Below the pieces are notes generated by a model. That model did not search any database. It saw only the letters and a program-made list of their open reading frames with translations, and was not told the origin of the DNA. A stretch of DNA of 64,000 nt from Asterella californica (taxonomy: Eukaryota > Streptophyta > Marchantiopsida > Marchantiales > Aytoniaceae), in contig JAYKYS010000012.1 of NCBI GenBank assembly GCA_036924285.1, forward strand, positions 6,696,001 through 6,760,000, read 5' to 3'. Shown piece by piece: positions 18,261 to 27,758 of the stretch. The position numbers were made by a program, and so were the translations under genes. Numbering within the stretch: the stretch's first letter is position 1; the number at the start of each line of letters is the position of its first letter.

Positions 18261-21200
18261 ATGGGGAAGTTACCAGTGTTTCATGGGAAGGACAATGAAG
18301 ATGTAGAACCATTTGTACGAGACTTCAAAAGGGGTTGCATCGGAAACAACGTGAGAAGGAAGGAAGAATGGGTGTTGTTACTGCCAGAGTTTTTAGAAGA
18401 TTTTGCTCTTACGTGGTATGACGATCGAGTGAAGAGCAAGATACCTGGTGCAGTTGAGGACACATGGGAGACGTTGAGTAATGCACTCATCGAAGAATTT
18501 CTTCCAGAAGAGAGTTATGAGAAGCTCATGGTGGAGCTTACTCACTTGAAGCAACGGGACGACGAGAAAGTTCGGCAATATGCCGAAAGGGTGGATAAGT
18601 TGGAGCAACGGTTTCGGACGGTCCTACGGAAGAGTGGAGACAATGTGGAGCTAACGATGGCGGGGATTGGAGCAGTGTTGACCAAGAACTTGGTGGGAGG
18701 CTTGAGACCTTCAATTCGAACCCAAGTGAGGTACGAGAAGCCAACAACCAAAGCGGAGGCCATCAAGATTGCGACAAATATGGAAGAGAGTTTGGATGAA
18801 GGGGATATCATCCAACCGCATCATGCCGCTTTGGTGTCGACTCCGACTCTTGGTGTAACCACAACGGTAGCATCTGCACCATCACAATTGGTGATTGCTT
18901 CAACGTCAGCTCCTACTCCAACGGTGGTGCCAAGACCATTTGTCCCTACAGCGATGTCTACTGCCACCTCTGATTTCCATGCTGAGTTGAAGAGCATCAC
19001 CGATACTCTTGCGGATCTCAAGATAAACGTGGTGCAGTTACGCGAATGGAGGAACAAAGGTGGAGGAGGAGGTCAAAGAGGTTACGACAACAATCCCAAC
19101 CGAGGAAATCAAGGTAACTTTGGAGGCAACCAAGGTAACTTTGGAGGAATCACTTGTTGGACGTGTGGAGGTTCTCATTTCCAGCGAAATTGTCCTAACA
19201 ACGGAGCAAGAGGTGCCGAAGCTATCAGAATGAATGTGGGTGGAGGAAATCCATCACAAGGACGAGACAAGGGGGTGGCTACTATCGATGTCGTACGAGA
19301 TCCCATTTACGAGAAAGGAGAGAGTTCAAACTCTTCTCATGCACCGGTGGAGCTTTTAGCTCAAGAAAGGAAAAGAACTCGATTTTCTGATGAACCGGTT
19401 TTCATGGAGGAGTCAGCAAGTAGAAGTACTCGTTCGAGTAATGTTTCGAGTACACCAAGGGAGCCAAGAAGGAAGCTGGGGATGGCGGATTTCACCATTT
19501 CATCTTCCCAAGCGGGATATGATGTGGTTGAAGATGTGGGTGCTCAGAAAGCCAACATCACGGTTGGACAACTGATCGCACTTAATCCCAGCTTACGAAG
19601 AGAACTCAGAGGAGGACTGAGTTCTAAGAGAAGCAAGAAGAAGAAACCCAAGAGCAAGACATCAAAGTCTGTGGGAGTTGGTGTGGTGGATGTGCATGCT
19701 TCAGAGGTATGCACTAGGGCTTCAAAGATTGAAGTCCGGTTGAATGGTCACTACGTCTCTGACGTATTGGTGGATGGAGGATCGGCTGTCAACGCCATAT
19801 CGGAGAGGTTGATGAAGAAGTTGGGGATGGAACCAACTCGCTCGGCTAGCATTGTTGTGGGGATGGCTAACAAGCAACGGGTAAGACCTCTTGGTGTGTT
19901 AGAGAAGGTGGTCGTGTCTGTGATGGGAGTTCAAACATTGATGTCCTTTCAAGTGTTAAAGGACTCTAGTTATGATTTGCTCCTAGGTAGGCCTTGGTTG
20001 AGAGCTGTGCGCACCACTGATAGGTGGCACAAGGGATATTTACGGATTGGGCCTAGAGATCATAGAGTGATAGTTCCTCTCTCGGGTGTTGGAGTTGTGA
20101 CTTCTGACTCTGATAGACCCACTAGTGACTACTGGGAATCTGATACGGAGGACGATCAGAGTGTCTCAGAAGTAGATACCGGAGATTCTTACGATCAAGA
20201 ATCCTCGTCTGAGGACGAAGGATGTGGTCGAGATGAATCATTACATCAGCTTAGTGCTATTGACTTGTTGCCTCGACCAGCAGTGGAGAAAGATCCTGAC
20301 AAAGAAGAGTTGAGTGAGGCAGAGATTGTGAGAAGACTCTCTACCTTGAAGTTTGGTATCAATGTCACTCAAGAGGAGAAAAGTAGATTCCTAGATATAT
20401 TTCAAAAATATATCCATGTGTTTGCTTTCAGCTACAAGGATTTGAAGGAGGTGACTCTCGAGACTCATCGAATCGAATTGGAGGAGCACGCAAGACCAGT
20501 TCGACAGAAGCAGAGAAGGGTCAATCCCACAACGGCAATGATGGTCAAGGAGGAGATAGACAAGTTGAAGGAGGCAAGTTTCATCTATGAGGTGGAGAAC
20601 TCAGAATGGGTTTCACCCATTGTGATTGTCAAGAAGAAGAATGGTAAGCTGCGAGTGTGCATAGACTATAAGAAGCTGAATGCAGTTACCAAGAAGGACT
20701 ATTATCCTCTACCATTTATAGATGAGATTTTGGAGGAAGTTGCCGGTCATGAGTGGTACAGCTTTGGTGATGGTTATAGTGGATACAACCAGATCAAGAT
20801 AGCACAGGAGTACCAGCAGTTGACTACTTTCACTACTCCTTGGGGAACATTTGCATTTCGAGTGATGTCATTCGGATTGTGTAATGCTCCGGCCACGTTT
20901 CAAAGGTTCATGAACAAGGTGTTTGAACCATTCATAGGAAAGTTTGTTCGGGATTTCATTGACGATTTCTGTGTGTACGGAAGAAAGGAGGACCACTTTG
21001 ATCATGTGATCAAAGTTTTGCAGCGATTGGAGCAAGCCAACGCTTCTCTAAATCCAGAGAAGTGCATCTTTGGCTGCGAAGAAGGTCTGCTGTTAGGGCA
21101 CATCATTTCCAAGAATGGGATTGCGGTAGATCTTGAGAAGGTGAAGAAGATTGTGGATCTTCCATTTCCGATCAACTTGACAAAGTTGAGGCAGTTTCTT

Positions 21201-23147
21201 GGCATGGTTGGATATTATCGTAGGTTTGTCTTTTCCTTCTCAAACAAAGCAATAGCTTTGACTATGTACATGAAGAAGGGAGTTGATTTTGACTTGATAG
21301 TGCATGATCAGAAGGCAAAGGAAGCATTTGAGGAGCTGAAAAAGGCATTAGTGACAGCTCCTATACTTGCTAAACCTGAGTGGAGTAAAGCATTTATTCT
21401 GTATACGGATGCCTCCAATGTAGCAATCGGATGTACATTAAGTCAGCTAGATGGAGATGGGCATGATCATCCTATAGCTTATGCTAGTAGGCAGATGGTT
21501 CCAGCGGAGAAGAATTACTCCGTGACTGAACGAGAAGGATTAGCGGTGATCTTTGGATTGAAGAAATTTCGACACTACTTGCTAGGAGGGAAATTTTCCA
21601 TAGTCACAGATCACAAAGCTTTAAAGTATATCTTTAATAAGCCTAATGCCGAAGGTCGTATTGCTCGTTGGAAGATCCTTCTAACAGAATACGATTACGT
21701 GATCGAAGATAGACCAGGGAAAAAGCATGCGAATGCTGATCTTTTGTCGAGGGCTTATGATGATGAGGGAGAAGAACCGTTTGATGATTCATTTCCAGAC
21801 GAACATCTGATGACCATCACAAGCATTGAGGAGATACCGGACGAGTACAAGGAAATCTGGAGTTTTCTTGCAGATGGCTCTTTTCCAGAAGATATGCATA
21901 CCCGAGAACGTAACGCGTTGATCAAGAGATGCAAACCTTACACCATGGTGGAGGGAATTTTATTTCATCAAGGAGCAGATGGCTTACTAAGGAGAGCAGT
22001 TGGTCAGAAGGAGGCATTCAAGCTGATGCACGAGTTTCACGATGGCACTGTTTGCGGAGGTCACTTTGCTGGTAAGATAACAGCTTTCAAGATTTTGGAT
22101 GCGGGTTATCATTGGAGAGGGATTTTCAAGGAGTGTTTAGACTATTGCAAAACTTGCGACGTATGTCAAGCATTTGCTCTGAAGTCTACTAGAACACCTC
22201 CGTTAAGATCAATTCCAATATTAGGACCATTTGAGAAGTGGGGTATTGACTTTGTAGGTCCTCTTAATAAGACACCTCGAGGCAATAGATACATTGTAGT
22301 CGCCACTGACTATTGTACCAAGTGGGTAGAGGCTAGACCTTTGAGAGAGACCAATGAAACAGAAGTCGGTAGATTCTTATGGGAGAGGATCATCACAAGA
22401 TTTGGATGTCCGTTAGAGTTGGTCTCAGATAGAGGAGGAGAGTTTGTAAGGAGCATGACTACTGCTATGCTACAACACTTTTCTATCAAGCCACGAGTAA
22501 CGACCTCATACAAACCAAATGCTAATGGTCTTGCGGAGAAGACCAATCTTACACTTTGTATGATGCTCGCCAAAGATGCTGGTGTTGAGACTGCGAAACA
22601 TACTTGGGATAAGAGACTACATGCCATCTTATGGGAGTATCGAACGACAACAAAGACTTCTACTGGGTACTCCCCATTTCGACTGGTTTATGGAGTGGAG
22701 TCCAAGTTGCCGATCCAATTCGAATTGGATACTTTTCAAACTATTCAACGGAAGTTGAAGAGGTCGAGAGGAGAAGACGTGGTCAGATCAAGAAGGGAGC
22801 AACTCATGGAGTTGGAAGAGACCCGAGCGGTAGCAATGATCCGGATGGAACGAGCTCAGGCGTATCAAAAGAAGAGTTACGACAAACGGTTGGGCAAGAG
22901 GGAGGTAAAACCTTTTCAAGTCGGAGATTGGGTTATGTTGTATGATGCTATCAGATTCAAGAGGGCTAGGAAGAAGTTTCTTCCGAGATATTTTGGTCCT
23001 TTTGTTGTAGATAAGGTGTGGAGCAACTTCACATATGACCTTCAGGAGCTGGGAGGAAGGAGATTCGATCGGGTCAACCATGACAAGTTGAAGTTGTTTC
23101 ATCGACGGAAGTTCTCTCTTCACTCCGAGGACGGAGCGAAAATTTAG
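18261..23147 (+). CDS. A-family Gag-Pol polyprotein, 1628 aa
   Basis: One open frame carries Gag and Pol without a frameshift. Residues about 1-180 are Gag capsid-like. The zinc knuckle CWTCGGSHFQRNC at 299-311 has the short spacing CX2CX3HX4C. Retropepsin is at about 500-590 with VLVDGGSA (Asp505). RT covers about 730-960 with catalytic FIDD at 899-902. RNase H has YTDAS (Asp1050). Integrase has zinc ligands His1260, His1268, Cys1299, Cys1302 and the catalytic triad Asp1330, Asp1390, Glu1426 (35 residues between the last two). A GPF-type C-terminus ends the protein; no chromodomain is seen. Two sites differ from the second A copy: MSFGL instead of MPFGL in RT (residue 870) and Arg1397 instead of Gly beside integrase Asp1390. 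Either could lower activity. Confidence 0.95.
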   Translation: MGKLPVFHGKDNEDVEPFVRDFKRGCIGNNVRRKEEWVLLLPEFLEDFALTWYDDRVKSKIPGAVEDTWETLSNALIEEFLPEESYEKLMVELTHLKQRDDEKVRQYAERVDKLEQRFRTVLRKSGDNVELTMAGIGAVLTKNLVGGLRPSIRTQVRYEKPTTKAEAIKIATNMEESLDEGDIIQPHHAALVSTPTLGVTTTVASAPSQLVIASTSAPTPTVVPRPFVPTAMSTATSDFHAELKSITDTLADLKINVVQLREWRNKGGGGGQRGYDNNPNRGNQGNFGGNQGNFGGITCWTCGGSHFQRNCPNNGARGAEAIRMNVGGGNPSQGRDKGVATIDVVRDPIYEKGESSNSSHAPVELLAQERKRTRFSDEPVFMEESASRSTRSSNVSSTPREPRRKLGMADFTISSSQAGYDVVEDVGAQKANITVGQLIALNPSLRRELRGGLSSKRSKKKKPKSKTSKSVGVGVVDVHASEVCTRASKIEVRLNGHYVSDVLVDGGSAVNAISERLMKKLGMEPTRSASIVVGMANKQRVRPLGVLEKVVVSVMGVQTLMSFQVLKDSSYDLLLGRPWLRAVRTTDRWHKGYLRIGPRDHRVIVPLSGVGVVTSDSDRPTSDYWESDTEDDQSVSEVDTGDSYDQESSSEDEGCGRDESLHQLSAIDLLPRPAVEKDPDKEELSEAEIVRRLSTLKFGINVTQEEKSRFLDIFQKYIHVFAFSYKDLKEVTLETHRIELEEHARPVRQKQRRVNPTTAMMVKEEIDKLKEASFIYEVENSEWVSPIVIVKKKNGKLRVCIDYKKLNAVTKKDYYPLPFIDEILEEVAGHEWYSFGDGYSGYNQIKIAQEYQQLTTFTTPWGTFAFRVMSFGLCNAPATFQRFMNKVFEPFIGKFVRDFIDDFCVYGRKEDHFDHVIKVLQRLEQANASLNPEKCIFGCEEGLLLGHIISKNGIAVDLEKVKKIVDLPFPINLTKLRQFLGMVGYYRRFVFSFSNKAIALTMYMKKGVDFDLIVHDQKAKEAFEELKKALVTAPILAKPEWSKAFILYTDASNVAIGCTLSQLDGDGHDHPIAYASRQMVPAEKNYSVTEREGLAVIFGLKKFRHYLLGGKFSIVTDHKALKYIFNKPNAEGRIARWKILLTEYDYVIEDRPGKKHANADLLSRAYDDEGEEPFDDSFPDEHLMTITSIEEIPDEYKEIWSFLADGSFPEDMHTRERNALIKRCKPYTMVEGILFHQGADGLLRRAVGQKEAFKLMHEFHDGTVCGGHFAGKITAFKILDAGYHWRGIFKECLDYCKTCDVCQAFALKSTRTPPLRSIPILGPFEKWGIDFVGPLNKTPRGNRYIVVATDYCTKWVEARPLRETNETEVGRFLWERIITRFGCPLELVSDRGGEFVRSMTTAMLQHFSIKPRVTTSYKPNANGLAEKTNLTLCMMLAKDAGVETAKHTWDKRLHAILWEYRTTTKTSTGYSPFRLVYGVESKLPIQFELDTFQTIQRKLKRSRGEDVVRSRREQLMELEETRAVAMIRMERAQAYQKKSYDKRLGKREVKPFQVGDWVMLYDAIRFKRARKKFLPRYFGPFVVDKVWSNFTYDLQELGGRRFDRVNHDKLKLFHRRKFSLHSEDGAKI

Positions 23148-23150
23148 TCC

Positions 23151-23160
23151 GGGGGTAAAA
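23151..23160 (+). other. Polypurine tract of A
   Basis: gggggtaaaa lies directly before the 3' LTR, three bases after the gag-pol stop. It is the plus-strand priming site. Confidence 0.8.
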
Positions 23161-24077
23161 TGTAACGACCTATGTTACACATAGGAAGTTTGTCTATTAG
23201 TAAGGTGTTTAGTTCTAACTAAGTGTTGAGAATGTTTATTTGCTGCCAAAGTACTTTTAGGAGATATCAAGTTAGTCATGACTAGCTAAAAGTTAGTTAT
23301 GGTTAAACTTAGCTGTACTTTTGGCAGAAATCAGATATTTGCTAAAGAGTGAGCACTACTATCTTGTCATCTTGTCTAAAAGGTAGAAAGGAGGTGGAAA
23401 GTATCCCTTATCTCCTTTTTGACTTGATATTAGTGGTTGGATTAAAGTTGTGGACTTTGTGGGCATTAAAAACAAGAAGAGATTCCACATGTTTCCTTTT
23501 TAGTGGGTCCTAGTGTAGAGGGGGGGTGGAAATTCGAGATTCCTTGAGAATATTCCAGAATCCTTCTAGAAGTTGTTGACTTTGAAGGAATAAGCCCATG
23601 TGAAAAGGTAAAAAGCCCATGTGATCAATGCTTTTACCTTAAATAATATCTTAGTAAAACCCGGTAAAAGTAGTTACGGCTGAGTTACCGGAGGGTACCA
23701 AAGTAAAAACCTAGAATGTATAAATAGAGGAGTAGAGAAGAGCTCCTCATCCTTGTTTTCACATCGTCGTAATGACAACTTGAGTAATATAGAGAGTGTG
23801 GGATATTTTTAGCATGTGAGAACTTGAGAGACGTCGTTAGAATGGAGGATTTTAGTGGATGAGATTATGGAGATTTTAGTTGATAAGTTTGTGGGTGTAT
23901 GAATGAGAGTGAACTTAGCATTTTTCCCTTCAAGATTCATGGTGTGCTTCCATCAAAGCCATCAGAGGTGACCCCTGAGTGAGAAACAGGCCCGACAGTT
24001 GCAGATTCGTGGATGACGATCGTGGAGGTTGAGAGATCGGGGGGGTAGTTGATCGTTAGGACCGCGGAGGGTTTACA
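23161..24077 (+). repeat. A-family 3' LTR, 917 bp
   Basis: It is the same as the 5' LTR apart from one base, and ends GGTTTACA before the target duplication gacc. Its TATA box is at 23719-23727. Confidence 0.95.
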
Positions 24078-24510
24078 GACCTGCCACAAAGTTCTTGGTA
24101 AGCATGGCCACAATTCTCACCATTGTAGCCTCCACATTATCACCGCTCTTCTTCAATATAGTCTTGAAACGAGCCTCCAACTTCTCGGTCCTTTCTACGT
24201 AAACCCTCACCTTCTCAGCATCTCCTTGCTTCAAGAAGGTCACCTCGGTCATGAGCTTCTCATAGCTCTCATCCGGCAGAAAGTTCTCAATTAGAGCCTC
24301 TGTCAAGCTTTCCCATGTATCCATCTCAGTCTTGTTCCTTCTGTATTCCTCATACCAAGTCAATGCGGTATCCTCTAGGAAATCAGGCAATAGCGATGCC
24401 CACTCTTCCTTCTTCCTCTCATGGTTTCCTATGCATGCTCGCTTGAAATCTCGCACAAAGGTTTCTACATCCTCACCATCCTTTCCATAGAAAACTGGAA
24501 GCTTCCCCAT
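24078..24510 (-). CDS. B-family Gag N-terminus (before the A insertion)
   Basis: The start ATG is at 24508-24510. The 144 codons up to the A insertion match the A Gag start closely (MGKLPVFYGKDGEDVETFVR, then DTALTWYEEYRR and SYEKLMTEVTFLKQGD), which is a Retrotrans_gag-type capsid region. It continues after the A insertion at 15310 in the same frame. The 54-aa gene ends 54 bp upstream. Confidence 0.88.
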
Positions 24511-24563
24511 CTTAAATTCTTGATGTCTTCTCCTCTCCTCAACACGATACCTTTCTTCGTTTT

Positions 24564-24728
24564 CTAATATAGGATGAACATTACTAACTCCATGCGAGCA
24601 TAATCAACCATCGGTAGCAAGAAAGGAAAGGGTTCCACCATAATCGCTTGCGCTATCTCCTCACCGAACGTATGCATGAGTCGCATCCTCATTGTTACCT
24701 TCTCCACCATCTGGATTACCATCTCCAT
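24564..24728 (-). CDS. Small protein, 54 aa, FGEE/PFPF family, of B
   Basis: The ATG (24726-24728) overlaps the TGA of the zinc-knuckle gene as TGATG. The protein reads MEMVIQMVEKVTMRMRLM, then TFGEEIAQAIMVEPFPFLLP, then MVDYARMELVMFILY and stop. It has the same length and layout as 18047-18211, with conservative changes throughout, which is what selection on a protein gives. The gene is too short to stand out by length alone; position, overlap and conservation support it. Confidence 0.72.
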   Translation of the reverse strand: MEMVIQMVEKVTMRMRLMHTFGEEIAQAIMVEPFPFLLPMVDYARMELVMFILY

Positions 24729-25198
24729 CATGCGTTAGATGAATTTTCGTCTGAAGATGGCAGCTTCTCCGTTTCAACTCCTTGCTCCTCTCTCAGTCTT
24801 CTAGACGTAGATGCCAACAGGGCAATCACGTCTCCACACTCGTGCTCCTTTGGCAATCCTTCAATTCCACAGTTTGAGCAGATGTTTTCGTCTTTAAAAA
24901 CACGGGAAGGAGACGATGGACCAACTCGGAGACCTAGATCGATAGAACTCCTTCCTTCACGAGGGTTTTCTCTCTTGAATCTCACGGGACAACTTGCTGC
25001 ATAGTGACCCAACCCTCTACAAAAGTAGCACCACGGTTCTGTCCTCAACTTCTTCTTGGAAGAGTCTTGCTTGTTTCTCTCCGTTCTTTCTTCAAATTCG
25101 ACCTTTAACTCTCTAGAACGTTCGTCCACACCCACTATGACATCAAGATTTTGAGGAAGGTTCCTAAGCCTCACTACCCACTCTTTCTGACCCTCCAT
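24728..25198 (-). CDS. B-family zinc-knuckle protein, 156 aa
   Basis: It begins MEGQKEWVVRLRNLPQNLDV and carries the canonical knuckle CYFCRGLGHYAASC (CX2CX4HX4C) near residue 62. A second cluster, CSNCGIEGLPKEHEC, is at about residue 112. It matches the A gene at 17571-18047 in length and order, while the 105-aa gene before it in A is missing. The presumed role is nucleic acid binding beside Gag. Its stop overlaps the next start. Confidence 0.78.
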   Translation of the reverse strand: MEGQKEWVVRLRNLPQNLDVIVGVDERSRELKVEFEERTERNKQDSSKKKLRTEPWCYFCRGLGHYAASCPVRFKRENPREGRSSIDLGLRVGPSSPSRVFKDENICSNCGIEGLPKEHECGDVIALLASTSRRLREEQGVETEKLPSSDENSSNA

Positions 25199-25604
25199 GA
25201 TCTTGACTTAAATTCGACCCCATGCAGATTTTGATCGAGTGGACTACCAGCTGAACTTCTGACAGCGATATCTTGAGCTCTGTAGCTCCAAAACTAGTGA
25301 TCTTTGGATCAATAGATAGATCAGGAGCTTCTCCAGTCTGTCGTGAAGTTTCAAGGACGTCCGAGAAATACAGAGAAAATGACGGTGACTGTAAACTCGA
25401 TCAGAAGCGAATCGTCTACACCTTCGGACTCTTAGTCTCTCCTCCTTTTAGTCTCAACGATAAGGACTATCACTCAAAGAACCTAGGAGTGATAAGAGTG
25501 ATCTGATCCTCTACCCTCATGAACATATAGGATTATATGAACCACTCTACTCTCAGATTTAAACTCTAACACTTGACACGTTCTCTTCAGCTAATTCTAA
25601 CATC

Positions 25605-25775
25605 CTATGTGTACAGAATGTACAAGATGACCTCAAATGCATCGTAGATGACAACCGGATACACGAATGGCTCTAAGGTCTCTAGCATGGCAGTAGCTCT
25701 AACCTCTCCAAGAGTTCTCTCGATATGCTCTCTCATAACGTCCTTCTGTCTGATGTAAAACTGCACGCGAAACAT
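25605..25775 (-). CDS. Small protein, 56 aa, first gene of B
   Basis: The start chosen is ATG 25773-25775, matching the A start (MFRVQFYIRQK); an upstream in-frame reading runs through the primer site and LTR and is probably not used. Only about ten of the 56 residues differ from the A protein, and the ending YPVVIYDAFEVILYI is the same. It is the first small gene after the primer site. Confidence 0.7.
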   Translation of the reverse strand: MFRVQFYIRQKDVMREHIERTLGEVRATAMLETLEPFVYPVVIYDAFEVILYILYT

Positions 25776-25796
25776 ATCCCTCAAGCCTCCTAGTGA

Positions 25797-25815
25797 GGTC
25801 CCGGCAACGGAACCA
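25797..25815 (-). other. Primer-binding site of B
   Basis: The minus strand reads TGGTTCCGTTGCCGGGACC, the same as in A, four bases after the 5' LTR. It resembles the complement of tRNA-Asp. Confidence 0.7.
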
Positions 25816-25819
25816 AAAA

Positions 25820-26602
25820 TGTGACCCTCAAGCGTGCTACCGGTCCTGTCTCTCACCCAAGGTAAACCTCTGATGACCTTTGGTGAGGCGCATCATAGAA
25901 CTAGGAGGCCTCTGCTAAATCCAACTCTCGACATTCTCATATCTCTTTCTCACTGGGAACGAGAACTCTCATGAAGACGCAGAGATGAAAAACACACCCT
26001 TTATAGATATGGCCTAACGGCTTCCAAATACAAAGCAAAGGGAGGATGAGAGGTCACTCCACAACCCCTCTATTTATACTACTGCAGATTTACCATGGTA
26101 ACTACTTGTAAATCTGATTTACTGCAATTTACCGAGACCAAGTCAAAGGTAAAAGTCCTAAGTCAAGAGTAGATTTCTCCTCCTTTGACTCTACTCTAAT
26201 AATTAGGATCCTTCTAGAAGTATAAAGGAATCTTTGAAAGGAATCTCGGATTGCTCCTTATAAGACAAAATACTAACACATAATTGAGCCAAAAAGGTCA
26301 ACAACCCTCTTGATTGTTTGACCCTTAAGTCTCTACAACCAATAAAAATCAGTCACGCATAAGACAAGAGTGTATTATTCACATCTTTGTCATTTTATGC
26401 ACAACCAAACAAAATAGTAGTTCTCACACTTTAGAATATTCTAATATTCTGCCCTCACATACCTCCAACTCTAACTGTGACTACTCTTAGTTATCTGTCA
26501 CTAACTTAGAGTATGGTCTAGCCTTGGGACTTATTTAGAAGACTCACCACACATAGTTATAACTTATCTCATATTCACAACTATGCAACCCCTGGTGTTA
26601 CA
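25820..26602 (-). repeat. B-family 5' LTR, 783 bp
   Basis: It pairs with 10124-10906. The TATA box is at 26070-26078 on the minus strand. Differences from the 3' LTR include ccaagg/ccaggg and cacaac/cactgc. Confidence 0.92.
26070..26078 (-). promoter_or_regulatory. TATA box of B 5' LTR
   Basis: TATAAATAG on the minus strand is shared with A LTRs although the LTRs otherwise differ. Confidence 0.5.
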
Positions 26603-27758
26603 GAACAAGGAACGGCATCCTCGTGCAGTCCTGTTAGCTAGACTGGTGTGTCGAGGAGTAGACGCAGGAAGTAGAGGGAGTAAGCTTCCCAATGCTATTG
26701 TGACTTCTTCTCGGAGAATAGATTGTGGATTTGAGTGTAGAAGCTTTGTTCATGTCTTCTGGATGGTGGGTTCCTTGAATTCTCTCCCAATTGTGCATGG
26801 GAAGTATTCTTCTTGAGTGGCGGTGACTGTCAGCAGTTGTGGAAGTGTAGCTTGACTCGTTCAGTAGAGCACTTGGGATCTATGTACGAACGGTCTCCTG
26901 GGTAAGGGATCCCAGAAGACAGAGCAGTCAGAACAACGAAGTGAAGAAGAAAGAAGCCTTCTTCCCACAGCAGAAGACGACATCCTCGAGTAGAAGACGG
27001 TACAACAGTACTCACGTTTGTTGTCTTCCTCCCCAAACTATTACAAGCAGGGATGGCTTGTTAGTCAGGATCCGGACTAGAAGCCTGTCGGAATCTTAAT
27101 TTATTCTTTTCATCTTGTTTTCTCTTGTTTGGATTTTCTTATCTTCCCCATCTTCTCCCATCTTCCTCATCTTCTTACCTTCTTCTAGTGAGCTTCCGAG
27201 ACTTCTATTGAGCTTCCGTGAAGGTGAATGTCGTTGTAGTGCTGCAGGAAGACCATTTCTGTAGACAGAAGCCTGGGAAGGCTACAGGGGGCATACACCC
27301 TGTGATTAATCTAACCCGTTGGAATGTGAGTGTGAGAATAAGGTGTAACGACCGTTACTAGTCGACTTCTGCGAAGCAGGACAACCTTCTGGAGGTGTGA
27401 GAAGACGAGCTGAACCCCCAGAAGACGAGAATCGCTTCGGGAAGACGGATCGAGAAGACCGGAAGAAGTAGCTAGGAAGCAGGAAGATCGTCTTCCCGAG
27501 CTTCTCTGTGAATAATTGTGTGATATTTTAGTTGGTAGTTGTTTGTTTAGTTCCAGAGCACCATGTGGCGTGTCTGGAAGACGTGTGGTTTTGTGTGGTT
27601 TTTGTGAGAAGACGGGCTTTTTAGACAAAACCCGTGTGTTTGTGTGTTTGAACAGATCTTAGAACTTAGAGCAGCGATTACTTACGTAAATCCTCTGTGA
27701 GAACGATATCTTGTATACTAAATGGGCAAAAGGAGTAATCCTGCGTCACTACAGGGAA

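Larger units (their letters stand above)
15311..24077 (+). mobile_element. Complete young A-family Ty3/gypsy element
   Basis: Its 917-bp LTRs (15311-16227, 23161-24077) differ at one site by eye. The 4-bp duplication gacc flanks it (15307-15310, 24078-24081). Joining the flanks restores the B gag reading frame region, which confirms the ends. Order: LTR, primer site, 56-aa gene, tandem repeat, 105-aa gene, zinc-knuckle gene, 54-aa gene, gag-pol, polypurine tract, LTR. All frames are open, so it could be autonomous, except for a substitution in a conserved RT motif noted under gag-pol. It is inserted opposite to B. Confidence 0.95.
10124..26602 (-). mobile_element. B-family Ty3/gypsy element, interrupted by a young A element
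   Basis: Both 783-bp LTRs are present (10124-10906 and 25820-26602), and the 4-bp duplication gaac flanks it (10120-10123, 26603-26606). The uninterrupted target can be read near 33800-33820, which confirms the junctions. The LTRs differ at about four sites by eye. In element order it has a primer site, a 56-aa gene, a zinc-knuckle gene, a 54-aa gene and gag-pol. The A copy at 15311-24077 splits gag. About 400 bp between the 56-aa gene and the zinc-knuckle gene (25199-25604) hold nothing I can recognise; the 105-aa gene found there in A is missing. Apart from the A insertion, every B gene is open. Confidence 0.92.
5330..27753 (+). mobile_element. L-family solo LTR, 5.94 kb without its nested insertions
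   Basis: It starts TGTGGTGCCCAC at 5330, ends CGTCACTACA at 27753, and is flanked by the 5-bp duplication gggaa (5325-5329 and 27754-27758). It has no internal region, so it is a solo LTR. Element B (10124-26602) is inserted after 10123. Without B the LTR is about 5941 bp, close to the 5930 bp of the L 5' LTR at 29024-34953. The 5' part (5330-7325) has no gene I can support and is dense in GTCTTC/GAAGAC palindromes such as GTCTTCCGGAAGAC. The gene at 7326-9644 follows, then a non-coding tail (9645-10123 and 26607-27753). Confidence 0.88.
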
